A stretch of DNA of 64,000 nt from Antitrichia curtipendula (GCA_951230915.1 OX579642.1:7812001-7876000); one strand, 5' to 3'. Shown: positions 13,382 to 25,650, counted from the stretch's first letter. Notes: generated by a model from the sequence alone, not told the origin. Numbers and translations: made by a program.

Positions 13382-14045
13382 GAAATTGCTTTTCCAGAGT
13401 TATATATACGTGGAAAGCTTTGAATCATTTCATTTTGACCAATGAGTCAAAAGTTATGAGGAGTTTTAGTTTGCGGGTAGTTACAGATTCTCTACTCTAA
13501 AATAAACTTTGAAGTCCTTTATCTTACTCAATTTTCAATCTTTTTTGGAAAATTTAAAATTATAGGATTTAGATTGTTTATTACAACATTACAACCATTG
13601 GGGTTGGCATTTTTCAATTCCATAACTAAATTCTTAACAATATTGTATTTTGAATCATTCTCTACTTCTTTCTACTTGCTATTTTTTTCCTACATGTTGT
13701 ACAACTCCAAATGATGTGAAATTTTTCAAGCATGTAGCCAACTTGTCTAGGAAAATGAATCCAAAGGAGCACCATCATTTTGGACATTTTTTTCCATAGA
13801 AAATTGAGCTTGTGAAGTGCAGCTGCCCGATTTTTTGCAGGGCCAAAGAATGATTTTAATGAATTTTAATGCATATATCTTGCAATCCACGCGGTTTAAG
13901 TTTATGAAATTTTTACCACGTATTCTCAAGTTAGAATACTACAAGATCCTATGGTTACATGTGTCAAAAAAAGTTTTTTTTCAAAAATTTGATACCTGTA
14001 CTATAAATGGCAGTTCTTGAGCGCTTTCGGTGAATTTTATAGAAC
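13382..14045 (+). mobile_element. Family A element, right two-thirds only
   Basis: This stretch matches the interior of the complete family A elements from the GAAAGCTTTGAATCAT block through CTACTCTAAAATAAACTTTG to the signature AGATCCTATGGTTA (about 13944-13957). The left terminal repeat is missing, replaced by the family C element. The right terminal repeat has been lost after the GGCAGTTCTTGAGCG block. Confidence 0.6.
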
Positions 14046-16443
14046 ACAAAAATTTCAAACAATCACCATGTCAAGAGAACCTCATTTTGAATCTATTACA
14101 ACAAATTTTATTCAAAAAATGATAATATTTTGCTTGTAATTGAATTTTGAAGGAATTTTGAAATTTTCCTTTCAAAGTTTAAGAAAAATATTGGTAAAAG
14201 CATTGGTGAATTTAACTATACACATGGGAGCTAAATTCAAAATGTACAAATTTTATATGAATATCAGTTACAAAATATTCTACCAGATAATACTTTAAGA
14301 TGATTTTTCTCAAGTCATCAATTCTGAAGAACACTCTATACATTTAAGGGTTAAATAAAAAATAATAGGCTTAATTAGATGGACCCCCAAATGTAAATGT
14401 TTCATGGCTCATTGGTAGTAGAGAAGCATTGTAACTAATCGATAACTCATTAGGAACATCTAGGGTCCCTTTATACAGGGATTGCCTACTTTGTTTACTT
14501 TGGGGGAGGTCAGAGCAGACTTCAAATGCTTATAGAAATTAGAGATTTCGAAGTTTTGCAAAAAAAAGTTCTTAATTCTAAAATATGAGTATATGATTCA
14601 ATCCATAATTTGAATTCTTTCTATATCTAAAAGTATGTGGTGGAAAAATTGATTAAAAAATGGCTTGGTGTATTGCCAATTCTTGGAACATTGTAATATT
14701 GCAAGATTTCTTGGGATGCGTTTCATGTCTTGGATTGCCTTGAAAATTGGTATCCATATGAATAATATGATTATTCATAAGAAAAAAAATTTTAAACCAA
14801 GGTCTACAGTACAAAAAATTCAGCAAAGAATAGTCAAATACATCTGAAATTCTCAAGCACAATGAAAAAAACTTTTGACTTTGAATGCAAATATCTTTCA
14901 ATCTATACAATTAGACCTCACAAAACTTTTGCCACGTTATGTTATAAAAGTTAAGTACAAGATCCTATGGTTATATTTTTAAAATATCCATTTTGTAAAC
15001 TTCTTCAATCAAAGCAATAGAAATGATTGTTATAATTGGTTTCTTGAGCCAAAAAATGCCTTAGGGAGATTATAGGTTAACTCTAAAAGAATGAGACCTA
15101 TCACTATGATATTTTTTTAAATGAACCAATCTTGATGCGTTCTTCATATTTAAAATAATCTAGAAAGTCATCCATTGGCCACTTTTGGACCTCAACATTC
15201 TTACAAGAAAAACCTCTATTAGCTCTAAAGTTTATAGTTTGGATGATGAATATAGTGCTTCCAATAGCAATGTGTCATCTAAATAGCTTCTCATTTAGCC
15301 AAAGGAATATTTGAATATAAAAAGGTTATCCTTCCTTAAAGACCAATTTGATGAAATTAAGTAAAGTAATTTATTTGTACAAAATTATAAAAAAGTATCC
15401 AAATTTTTTTATGATGATAAAGGCATCAAAGGATTAAGTTAGTTTGCGGAAAATAATTTGTACCTTTCTAGAATTGTAAATGAATTCAAATGTGTGAATT
15501 CATAGGCATTGATTTCATTAGATAATATCAACTTTCAAGGGAACTGAGTGATGCTTGTGTTGATTTTGAACTCCCATATTTTATAATCAATTTCAAGTCT
15601 CAAGGGAAATCCTATACGTGTCGGAAATCTTCCTCAACTACACTAATTTATCCTATTGCTATACATCATAGTAATTCATCAAAGTCATAAAATTAACTTG
15701 GTGTGGGATGAAATATTATTGTATTGTACTATGTTTCCACACAACAATTTTTTTTTGTAGACTCACTTATTTTGTGCCCTCACTAATAAGATAAAAAAAA
15801 TATATAAAACCTAAAGAAGTCAAGTTCAATTTTAGAGGTGTGAAGGCCTGACTATTCTATACACAAAATAAATTAGGAGGCCAATTAACTAATAAATATT
15901 TTGGTAATAGTCCATTCATTTAAGCTATTTTATCTTTTTTAAAGTTGCAATCAACATTTTGAATTAGCAATTCCCCTATTCTCAAAAATGTTGACTAGAA
16001 CTAGGTGTTTGAATTGGAGAATCAAATTAAAGTTATGCAAAAACCTTGTCTACAATGTAGCACCAATACTTTATTTGTGAGTTTACAAAAATACAAATAC
16101 TTTACCCACTCCTTCACTATCAAGGTCATCTACACATACTAACTAATTAAATGGTAGCCAATACAATTATCCAAAATTAGTGTAACCAATTCATAACCAC
16201 CTTGTAAGGGAAGCCAACTTTATAATAAAGAATTTGGCAAGCCACAAGAAAAATTGCCATAGTAAACCTAAAAATATGCCTTCTAGGATTCTACTACAAA
16301 AATGTTTTTTCAAAGACCAACCTATTGTATGAAATATTACCACACTACATGGTCATGCTAAGCAAAATAAAATCTAGAGAAATTTCAACATAGTAGCTTG
16401 ATCCATGAATATGTGGAAATGAGAAGCAAGTGACAAGGGATCA

Positions 16444-16469
16444 ATGAGCAAGTCAATTGACTTGCTCAT
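16444..16469. repeat. 26-bp perfect palindrome
   Basis: ATGAGCAAGTCAA is followed directly by its reverse complement TTGACTTGCTCAT, with no spacer. No flanking element could be defined. Confidence 0.6.
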
Positions 16470-17088
16470 GAGCAGAGCATATGTAAATGGGCCTAGAGAG
16501 CCAATGAAGCCACCCAAATATCATATAGCTACAATGTTAGTCCAAATCAATTTTCTCCAAATATTATACAGATTTTTTGATTAGGATGTACCATACGTTG
16601 GCTCTTGAACCTTCAAAGAGCACACTAGCATTGGCACCAAACATCTAAGTCATTATCCAAGTGTTGTTACATAAATTGACGCCAATGAGTTCATACTTGA
16701 AATCCTCAAAGGATACAATCAGCCAAGGGACAATCCCTATGAGTTATGGTTGATTTGCAATATTCAATTAATGGATACTATATGAGCATATTTGATAACC
16801 ACTCAAAGACTAAAGATAGAAGATTGGTAGTCCTCTAGGTCTCGTACAACTTGCTACGTCACTCACCAAACAAAACTAAGCATAGATATCAAAGTATCAA
16901 TATTTTACACCAAACACACCAAACTAATGATAAGAAAGGAATATTGTACACATATCAACCAGCAATCAATTGAACCTTCTCAACGCTGATGGGTAGTCAT
17001 CATCCCTTTTATCACTGTCACATTGTCACACTTCAGCTGAGTTTGCTTAGTTGAACCCCTACAAACTGAGCATGATGACTTCGTCACT

Positions 17089-17164
17089 ACACCTGAACAC
17101 TAATAAATGATGTCTCGAGTCAAGTTACACCTGAACACTAATAAATGATGTCTCGAGTCAAGTC
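17089..17164. repeat. Two-copy 38-bp tandem repeat
   Basis: Two adjacent 38-bp units starting ACACCTGAACAC differ only at the last base. A recent local duplication is the simplest reading. Confidence 0.85.
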
Positions 17165-17995
17165 ACACAATATTGCTGAAATTCTTCTATGCAATACTAT
17201 TCATGAACTTCTAATCTAGAGTCTACAATAGTTGACGTCTAGCATTGGTGGCATTAGTAGCGTTGTGGACATTTTGTGTCAGTCTTCATGGTTGGCGTTA
17301 CTAACACAAAATATTATTTTAAGTGTACTACGCAAAATCCACTTGCGCGGTAAGTACATGCATGCACTGTAAGGATAAACTGTAGGGTACCAATCAGTTA
17401 CGTATCTAACGCTCTCATAGACTCAAAAAACGGTCGGCAACAGTGACAACATTGCCAAGGGCCATAAACGTTTCAAGGAAATTGGTCTGATCAAGTTCTC
17501 GACAAAAACGACAAAAAAAAATTGCCATTTTTGACAGTCAAAATTTAATGAAAGAGGGCAAATCGAATTACAGCAATCTGTTCGTGGCTATCAAATTCAA
17601 GGACTAAACGTAATATGCAGACATATGCCAAGCACAGCAGAACGTTCAAACATAAAACATAAAATATCTCAAGTGCAAACCCCGATGCAAACATGGCTCT
17701 TGCCTCAATTACAAATGAATAGTGCATTACCATCAGTAGCATACAAACAATTTAATATTATTATAAGTGCTAAAAAATGAGACATAAAAAAAATCATTCT
17801 AGGCCTCAATGCGAACATAAATCCAGGGTCCTTCACAAAACTCTGTCGGAGGAGTGACATTTTCCCTCCGCTCACAAATACTTTATAACTCGCAGATGAA
17901 AAGATACTACGACATAAGAACAATTTGTAATGTCTCTAATGGAGGACACAATATGCGTCCGATTTGACCTAAACACTAACATGGAAGTAAGATAA

Positions 17996-18136
17996 TTCAC
18001 TAACCTCGTTCAATCCACCCTCGCCGGTCTGGGTTGCCTCACGGTTCCATAGCTGGGTCAGGTACTCTGGTTCCAATACCATATGATCCGTCACACGATA
18101 AGTAATATAGTTGAAGCTCTACGTCTAAACGTTTCA
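17996..18136 (-). other. Probable 3' UTR of RanGAP
   Basis: This GC-richer tract directly follows the RanGAP stop on the minus strand. It contains a donor-like GAACGAG|GTTAGTG, which may indicate an intron in the 3' UTR. No coding frame extends through it. Confidence 0.35.
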
Positions 18137-19432
18137 TCAAAGCGCTAGATCTTCAAAACGAGCTTTGCCTATGCAACAAGGGCACTCTCTCTCCTCTTCA
18201 TCGTCTTCTTCTTCTTCTTCCTCAACGTCGGACTCTCCTTCTCCTTCCTCGTCGTTCTCGTCCAAGGGACCCAATACTTTGAGTCCTGCTAAGCCCTTGG
18301 AAAGGGTCTCTTTTAACGCTTCCAGTCCACCTTCTGAAATATAATTACAGTTCAAATTCAAGGATTTGAACGCTTTCTTCTTGGAAACTGTTTGCGCAGC
18401 TGCTACGGCACCTATTCTACCCAACATGTTCTCACTAAGGTCCAGAACCTCCAGAGACTCGTGACCTTCCAACAATGCTTGGGAAACGGCCACTGCACCT
18501 TTGTCTTTTAACTCGTTCTCAGAAAGTACCAACCTCCTCAAAGACTTCAATGCCCGGATGCAAGACACCAAAGCAGGAGCAGTTTTCTCCGTGATTTCAT
18601 TACCACCAAGCTCTAAGACTTCTACATTTGAACCAACCTCCGCAAGAGCCTTCAGCACAGCAGTAGCTCCTTCGTCCTCCAAGCCCAAATCACTCAAGTA
18701 GACTTCCCTCAGCTCAGGGTGCAACTTCAAAGTCTCAGCTAATGCAAGTCCGCCCTCCGGGCCATACATATTATCACGCAAGTCGAGTCTCTTGAGAGAC
18801 TTCCCAGCTCTCAAGGCTTTCACAAGAGCAACGGCTCCGTCAGTCCCAACACGAGTGGAAGAGAATTGGAAGTCCTCAATCTTTGTGGCAGTTTTCACAA
18901 AACTAGCCAGAGCTTGAGCTCCGCCATCCCCACTCATGTTGTTGTGGAAGTGAAGCACTCGTAGATTTCCGTTGCAAGGGACCAACTCACAAATGGCTTG
19001 CGCTGCTTCCTCCGAAATGCCATTATTCATGAAGTACAGATTCTCTAGCGAATTTTGTGATTTGAGAAGAGAGGAAAACGCGCGAACGCCCTTTTCTCCC
19101 AACGCATTGTCCGAGAGATTCAAAGACCGCAGCTGACTCCCTTCTAAAGCAGCTGAGAATGTTGACATCACTTTCAGAGCCTCGGCCTCAGGTCGCCCTG
19201 CCACTATATCAGCGAGATCTACGTCGATTAACCTAGACTTCATGGAGGAAAGAGCACGAGCTGCCACACCGGCGGCGTCAATACCGAAGCTCCAGTTACC
19301 TAAACGAATTTTCGTGTACGCATTCTCAGAATCAAGCAACGCCTTCAACAACTCCTCAGCTTTCTCTTTCGTAAGAAAATCTCTCGTTCCACCAGAAACA
19401 TCGAAGAGACTCTCCACTTCTACGCGCGTCAT
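18137..19432 (-). CDS. RanGAP: Ran GTPase-activating protein (RanGAP), WPP domain absent
   Basis: RanGAP stimulates GTP hydrolysis by Ran and maintains the RanGTP gradient for nuclear transport and mitosis. The 431-residue single-exon frame aligns from its first residues with Arabidopsis RanGAP1 after that protein's WPP domain: FDVSGGTRDF, YTKIRLGNWSFG, DIVAGRPEAEALKVM, LRSLNLSDNALGEKG. Leucine-rich repeats run from about residue 45 to 390. The FHNNM motif at about 162-166 is where I expect the catalytic Asn. A Glu/Asp-rich stretch at about 392-416 is followed by an odd cysteine-rich tail with CPCC. Plant RanGAPs normally begin with a roughly 110-residue WPP domain that targets the nuclear envelope and phragmoplast; none is present. 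An in-frame stop lies 18 nt before the ATG. A splice acceptor (CTGCAG|AAAAA-ATG) sits just upstream, with a donor at about 20056, so the leader appears to contain an intron. Confidence 0.93.
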   Translation of the reverse strand: MTRVEVESLFDVSGGTRDFLTKEKAEELLKALLDSENAYTKIRLGNWSFGIDAAGVAARALSSMKSRLIDVDLADIVAGRPEAEALKVMSTFSAALEGSQLRSLNLSDNALGEKGVRAFSSLLKSQNSLENLYFMNNGISEEAAQAICELVPCNGNLRVLHFHNNMSGDGGAQALASFVKTATKIEDFQFSSTRVGTDGAVALVKALRAGKSLKRLDLRDNMYGPEGGLALAETLKLHPELREVYLSDLGLEDEGATAVLKALAEVGSNVEVLELGGNEITEKTAPALVSCIRALKSLRRLVLSENELKDKGAVAVSQALLEGHESLEVLDLSENMLGRIGAVAAAQTVSKKKAFKSLNLNCNYISEGGLEALKETLSKGLAGLKVLGPLDENDEEGEGESDVEEEEEEDDEEERECPCCIGKARFEDLAL

Positions 19433-20160
19433 TTTTTCTGCAGAGTTTTAACATAGATTGTAAATCCTCACACGTCCCATTCAGACTACAAGAAAAAACA
19501 CCACTTCTGATAAATCCTAACCACCATATCTGCTATGATCTCAACGAGTTCAAGTTAGTAAAGAGCCTTGGCAGCTCCACATAATCGAAGGAAGTTATCT
19601 ATTCACAGATGTCAGACTTACAGCACAACTCCTCGCGTGCACAACGAACCCTAATTTTATCATAATCCTTGAAACCCTAGAAACTTACCCAAGAAAACGG
19701 GCATTTAAAAAATTCATAATATCATGACACACCACAACCTGCTCGCAAGTATTTTCGATAGACCACAGAGAAAAACAACCAGAGAAAGATCCCAATCACA
19801 AACCACATAACCACCTGCACAAAAGCAATCAAATCCGTTCAGCAATTTCTAATTCGAAAAGCATCCTTCACCTGCTTGGGAGATATATTAATCAAGAGAA
19901 GAATCGTCCAATTTACTCATCGTCTAAACCGAGAGCACAAGAGGCGAAGTATTTGAAGAGGTAAAATATATTTGAGACAGCGCCGTGAGCTGAAATCTCC
20001 ACTGTTTCCAGTACTAAAAAAACAGGGGACTACTGTGAAGATCAGCTTTCCTCACCTGTACGATTGACGTCGCCACTGGAGCTATCAGATGAAGCAATCC
20101 GCTCTGAGCGCAACAAAAACCCTGATTGTGAAAGAAATCGAAAATGGTACTCAAAATCAC
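19433..20160 (-). promoter_or_regulatory. Leader intron and 5' UTR of RanGAP
   Basis: A donor ACAG|GTGAGG (exon end at 20056) and an acceptor CTGCAG (exon start about 19437) frame an intron of about 620 nt in the leader. I see no ATG in the upstream leader exon (about 20057-20160), which supports translation from 19432 and argues against a hidden WPP exon here. Confidence 0.5.
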
Positions 20161-20984
20161 AAAATTAGGGTTAAGCTTGTCTGAGACCTAGTACCGTCGA
20201 GAACTACTGTACTGTACATCCCGGTTCTGTCCAACTTCCTGCCGCCAATCTTGTTCGGGTTTTGATTTCTTCTCGAAATCATAGATTTGGGACTGGCCCT
20301 TACACATCTAGGAATAAATGTGATTATGCAAGGAGGTTGTATCAACAGAACAAAAATGTCAATTTAAGCTCTAACTCAATGCCTACATTTCGAAAGTGCT
20401 TTGCATTATTTAGGACATGTAAAAACAATTGTGTTCAAATAGCTGTGCTTGCTTTTCGAGGTGGATGGGATTGAGACATATTTTCACTATTTATTGTTAG
20501 ACTTGGTTCCAACAAGCACAAATCTTAACCTTCATTTATCATGAGGTTTGCATTTATATGCAATCAGGTAATGGTTCTCAGAACTGACCTTTTAATCTAC
20601 CAGTGCATTAGAAACCTAACTTAGTTTACAAATTGCAAATTATGAATCCTGTTACTAAATTTGACAGACATCAACTGAGCAGGATTGTAGTGCGATTTTT
20701 TTTCGGTTCGTTGTTTTGCTGGAGTCAAGTGTTGCTCGGTGAAGTTTTCTTGAAAGTGAAGAGCCACTTTCTTCTCAAAAGAAAAGTTATTTCATGACAG
20801 TTGCCCATTAACTTAGTCACGACATGTCTCACGTCTTAATGAAGTAATCTGAAGCATTATAATTAATTAGCACCAGACTGGAAGACACCAAATCTGTTTA
20901 TTCAAGTTTTGAACCTAATTTCTATTTCGTTTAATGCAAAATTCCAGAAGAAAACAAGATCAAACGACGGACTTATTACAATTG

Positions 20985-21700
20985 CAAGCTCTCCACGTCG
21001 ATGCTGACACTTCAGCAACATTCAGCGTCATAAGCCTCAGGATCAGTCCCATCCTGCCTTTCGAATTTCCAACACATCAAGATGAAACCCACCAAGAGTC
21101 TCCGAATCATGTGGGCAAGTAGAGCAAGCTCACAGCCACAAGCAGAGGTGACCACCAAGACACTCGACGGTTCTCCATAAATGGCAACAACCTCCTCTGT
21201 CTTAGCGAAGTTGGCTTTCATATGCTTGACTTCATGCTTTAAGAAGCAATATGTTCCCACACTTAGCATAGGTAACCAATACAACTCACAAGCTTGTGCA
21301 GCTCGTCTCGTCTCGTCTTACACAAGTTTCGAACCAAAGTTTCTGACAAGTGCAAATGACCAAGCAAAAGCAGCTGCACACATCATCAAGCCCTTCTCCT
21401 TGAGATGGGCTTCCAGTTCATTGAGTAAGACAGTCAGGGGCTTCGGAATCTCCATGCCGAAAATATTACCGTATGCTGCTTTTAGATACTTTGTTTTGCA
21501 AATTGATTACGGATCCCTTAACGATTCACACTCTTGTACCAGGGCGACTCTTTCTTCCATGTGCAACATCGGAGGTGATCGCTCTGACTGCAGCCAACTA
21601 GGAGAACTAAGAAAACAAAATTCAGTTTCTTGGAACAACTGAACTTTGATTCCATTGAAAGAAACAAAAATCTCACGAACTGAACAAAACTTAGTCAACT
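20985..21700 (-). pseudogene. Broken minus-strand gene, family not recognised
   Basis: In one continuous minus-strand frame the sequence reads MEERVALVQECESLRDP, a TAA stop, then KYLKAAYGNIFGMEIPKPL and VLLNELEAHLKEKGL. It ends in a hydrophobic stretch (AAAFAWSFALV). A GTAAGA donor follows, and a phase-compatible acceptor about 60 nt on leads to GTYCFLKHEVKHMKANFAK. The composition is that of a real protein. The internal stop and the very short intron suggest a decayed copy. I cannot name the family. Alternatively it is a live gene whose first exon I have misread. Confidence 0.4.
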
Positions 21701-22084
21701 AAGGTTGTTAAGAGACCTGGTCCTGCCTCCATTACTGACTTCTGTTACCAAAAACCAACTCATTGTACAGTTGGTTGGACTCACTAGCAAGTGGTATGAG
21801 CATGACTTCAAGGCAAAATGTGTATGGTCACTGATCTTTGAATGGAAATGGGGTTGTGTGCTGTCACTTAAAGTAGTCTATAGCCTCCCACTTTGAAATG
21901 GCATGAGAAATTCTTACTCTTGTACCCAAAGATCTTCCCAGAGCTGTACATCTGCAAGTGAAAGACAATTCCTACATATACTAAATGCTTAAAGTCACTC
22001 TACCTTATACAGGAAGCAAACTTCTCTTTTCTCCCGCTCAGAAGAGTAACTTCGAGAGGAATGCAATTTCCAAGCGTCTTCTGT

Positions 22085-22640
22085 ACTGACACATTTCAAA
22101 TGATACAAACCCCAAATAATTGGTAAAATTACGTCAATTCCGCCAAAAACATTTCTCTGAATCAGACAAGAATGAAATACAGGCTTGAAATAGAGTCTCT
22201 GATGATCCTAAAAACATCCCCTTCTTTCTAAATTGTTCGAAATTACAAAACCTACTATAGCTAATTGCTTTCAAAATATATAAAAGAACTATGTGCATTG
22301 TTTTCTCAAATCGAAGCAATACACCTGTGTCTCAATTAAGAAAAATCTCATACGAGTAACTTTGAGAAAAAGAACGTAACCTCAAATTCCAACTATCCTC
22401 GGCGCACACACATTTCAAAACAATACCATTACATTTCTTGACAAGGATAATTCAATACTGCCAAACCACTTTCTCAATCAGAATGTTATGAAAGGTATTG
22501 AGATAAAGAGAAGGCTTCAAATAGAATCTCTCATGACCCTCAAAAAACATAAAAAACCCTCTCAATTGCTTGCAATTACAAAAACAAACTATTTCCTTCA
22601 AATCTTTTAACACAACAATTTAAGCTATTGTCTCAAACTG
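22085..22640. repeat. Diverged tandem duplication, about 320-bp units
   Basis: The segments at about 22085-22320 and 22410-22640 share the same order of blocks: ACACATTTCAAA, a ..GCCAAA..CATTTCTC.. block, ..GGCTTGAAATAGAGTCTCT.. and CTCAATTGCTTGC-like text. Identity is moderate. No coding sense is apparent. Confidence 0.5.
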
Positions 22641-22679
22641 TCAAAAACTGTCGTTCTTTGAAAATATGAAAATCTCGTG

Positions 22680-23005
22680 CAAAAATTGCATCCACAGGTA
22701 ACGGATTACTTGAAAAGAATGCAGTGTACAGTACAATCACTCAACATACAGGAGCAATACCTGGAGGAAACTCTCAGAGATAATAATACAGCTCCCGCAT
22801 TACAAATGTTGAAGCTTCTCCACCATTTGCAGATGCTTCTGCTTCAACCTAAAACATCGGTTCCATGGAGAAGAGGAATTCTACAATCAAAGCTCCATCA
22901 GTGTCAGAGGAAAAGGAAACGGGGACGTCTCTTCATGGCCCAATGGTTGTCACCTCTTCTTCTCCCATTCTACTTGCAAAATAATTCGGGGGAAATAATT
23001 CTATA
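22680..23005 (+). pseudogene. Frameshifted gene fragment, family not recognised
   Basis: One frame reads VTDYLKRMQCTVQSLNIQ then EQYLEETLRDNNTAPAL. The protein-like sense then shifts to another frame as EASPPFADASAST, reaches a stop, and resumes as MEKRNSTIKAPSVSEEKETG to a final stop. This pattern of sensible sequence crossing a frameshift and a stop is that of a decayed coding region, perhaps the C-terminal end of a protein. I do not recognise the family. Confidence 0.4.
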
Positions 23006-23191
23006 AGTGGTAGATTTTATTTTTGGAATTTGGGGGGATATTTCTACATGTTTTTTATCGTTTTTGTTTTTGTTTTTATGTTTATGTTTTTCGCATTTTT
23101 TAGCATTAATATTTGAAAATTATAGTTTTAGTTTTAAAAGATGATTTGGAGAAATGTTTTGATTCTACCATTTACTTACGATGGTGTAATT

Positions 23192-23441
23192 TAACCCCTG
23201 AGCGTTCGAGAGGCCAAAATATGGCCTCTCCATTTTTGAAAGATGTCCTTCTTTGACTCTTACAATCTTTTCAATGGTACAGTCAAAGGATGCATCCCTT
23301 TCCTTGTATCTTTGGACATGACTCTACTACCAATTAGTACAATCAATCAGTGTGAATCTTTTCTTAGGTGATAGTTTAATTGGAATGAGTATAGAAGGGT
23401 TTAAATTTTTGTGAACATGGATTGGGCGCTCAAGGGTTAAG
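23192..23441. mobile_element. Short element with TTAACCC(C)TGAGCG-type ends
   Basis: The left end is TTAACCCCTGAGCGTTC. The right end is GGGCGCTCAAGGGTTAA, its near-complement. The edges are TTAA, as in family A, but the interior is unrelated and only about 250 bp long. It may be a second, shorter family mobilised by the same kind of transposase. A further TTTAGGGGTTAA end occurs alone near 23927-23938. Confidence 0.5.
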
Positions 23442-25407
23442 AGTTGAAATTGACTGAAAGTTATAACATTATTCATTGCTAGCAATGATAGTATGGAGTT
23501 TTTGAAGTTTATGCACAAACATGTTCTTTTTTTCCTTAATATAGACATAGAGACAATATTTAGTGAAGAAAACCACTTGCAATAAGCATTCTTTTTAAAT
23601 AGAAACTTTGGTGACATGCTCCTTGATTGCATGATGACAATGTATTTTGTCTATTTTAATTGTTTGCTGAATTTTCAAGTGTTTCGAAAAGTTTTGCTTT
23701 TAGCTTTTTATCAAAGAAAATCTTCTTGCCTTGCTAAAAAATAATATACCATTTATTATCCTCAAAGCATTCCAATTGAAGTTATTTTTGAATTTCAATT
23801 TACAAAATGAAAAAAAATAAAATTGTGGTCACTATCCAACAAATTAGTATAAGTAATAATTGAATGACATGTAACTTTCAAAACATTCATCATCCACCTT
23901 ATAGAAAATTGACCATTTAGGGGTTAACATGTTGTCATAACAAAATATTGGATACGATACAAAGGGTTTGATCCATCATTTTTATTTGAAATGCTTCAAT
24001 ACTTGTTTTGTGTATTCTATTTTATTCTATTTAAAATATACATATTACTACACAAAATCAAAATTGCACTATATCATAAATAAAAAGAATGCACTCAATT
24101 GCTTACATTCTTCATCAAACCTAATTCAATAGCACAACTACTAAACAAATTCTTCGTTCCAAAAATGTGTTTGAAAGATTAGAATACACCCAAAACAACA
24201 ACACTGCACAAAAACCTCTATTTTCATATAAGCAATCTACACAACCACAAAGAAAAATAAAATAAAATTGCATAGAGACTCCTAAAAGGCAACTACCCCA
24301 ATTAAAAAAAACAATGTCAACAAGTATGCACAAATGCAACACAATGAAGATAAATGAAGGTATGCACCACCTGTAATTGCTTTAAATTGCAACTAAATGT
24401 AGTTATTATTATTTGACAAGATTTAATTCTATTGAGTCACATTAGCAAGTAAAAGAAGATGAAAAATAATTCCAATATAAAAGACTTTACTTAATGAAGC
24501 ATCTCTTGGAAATGGCTTAACTATCTAAGTTTCATGGACCAACCTAGATGGCAACTTTTATCCTTGATGCTTCCATTGGAAGGTAGACCCTTTAAAGAAT
24601 CAATCGGTGTTCCTTCCTCCTATAAATTATAAAGTCTCCATATGATAACAAAGTCATTTGACTCTCTACCATAGTTGGGTGGATTCTTATGGTAAGCATC
24701 TATTACATGGATTTTGAACTTATAACCACTTGATCAATGTACCAAGGCCAAAGCTATTTATCCAAGGGTGCAAGTGCATGCAAAAAGGAGATTTTGAAGT
24801 ATTAATGGTATGTGTACCCATAAAATTTGACACTACACTTCTTTCTTATATTCAAGCTTTGCACATCCTCAGTATAAATATGAATCCACCCTAGACAAGA
24901 ATACAGATAAGACGTTTTTTTGTTCAATGTTGATTTTGGGAGTACTTACCTTACAAGTAGAAAGTACACTATATGAAGGTCAGATTCAACATAAACTAAG
25001 TCATATTTATAGAAAAGTGCCACATGTCATCTTTTGGATGGTATGAGGTCTGTCAACTAATTGAAGTTTAGAGTGGGCGGGATAAAAGTGCAGGTAATGC
25101 TATTTACAATATAACACTAAATACCATAATTAGTGAAGTGATCCATGAATTCATCCTCTAATCAGGTGATCGAAGTTACCCTTTGGGACTGATGAAGTAG
25201 TTTCTTGCACTGCTGGAGATTCTCTGGAAATTGGAATATCATTCAACCAAAATATCATTGACAAACCATGGGCTCCAAATACACTTCCTGAACAGCTATC
25301 AAGTCTATTTCCCATCGCACACTAAATTTGTAAACAAAAATTGGCTTGCCTGCCTGCATTTACGGATGTACCATTTCTACTGTAGGATACGAGGATACCA
25401 GTACATT
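23442..25407. other. AT-rich intergenic region
   Basis: I see no gene, terminal repeat or long tandem array here beyond the lone TTTAGGGGTTAA at about 23927-23938. Short open frames lack protein-like composition. Confidence 0.45.
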
Positions 25408-25650
25408 GGCCGGGGTGAACCGACCACCTCGCTCGTCCCCATCAAGGGAAAACGATTGAAATTTTTTATTTGTCAAGCATGATAAAATTTGCAAATTTTG
25501 AATTCGTATTTGCAATCAGAGGTTTCAAATTAGCTAAGAAAGGTGAAGAAGAGAAACCTATCAAGCACAAAATGTTTGTTTTGTTTTGTTTTACATGCAC
25601 CCTAAGAATGATTTCAAGGGGATGAGTGAGGGGGGCAAGTCACCCCGGAC
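25408..25650. mobile_element. MITE with CCGGGGTGA ends, about 243 bp
   Basis: The first 33 bp start GGCCGGGGTGAACC. The last 33 bp end CAAGTCACCCCGGAC and are the imperfect reverse complement, including matched CTCGTCCCC and GGGGATGAG blocks. A partial copy is at 12333-12478. The element abuts the family B element that starts at 25658. Confidence 0.55.

Larger units (their letters stand above)
14046..17995. other. AT-rich intergenic region without genes
   Basis: About 4 kb without a supported gene. A decayed right end of family A is visible at about 14870-15060, with the signature AGATCCTATGGTTA at about 14959-14972. A 26-bp perfect palindrome and a 38-bp tandem duplication are listed separately. 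No retrotransposon protein domains could be recognised in the short open frames. Confidence 0.5.
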
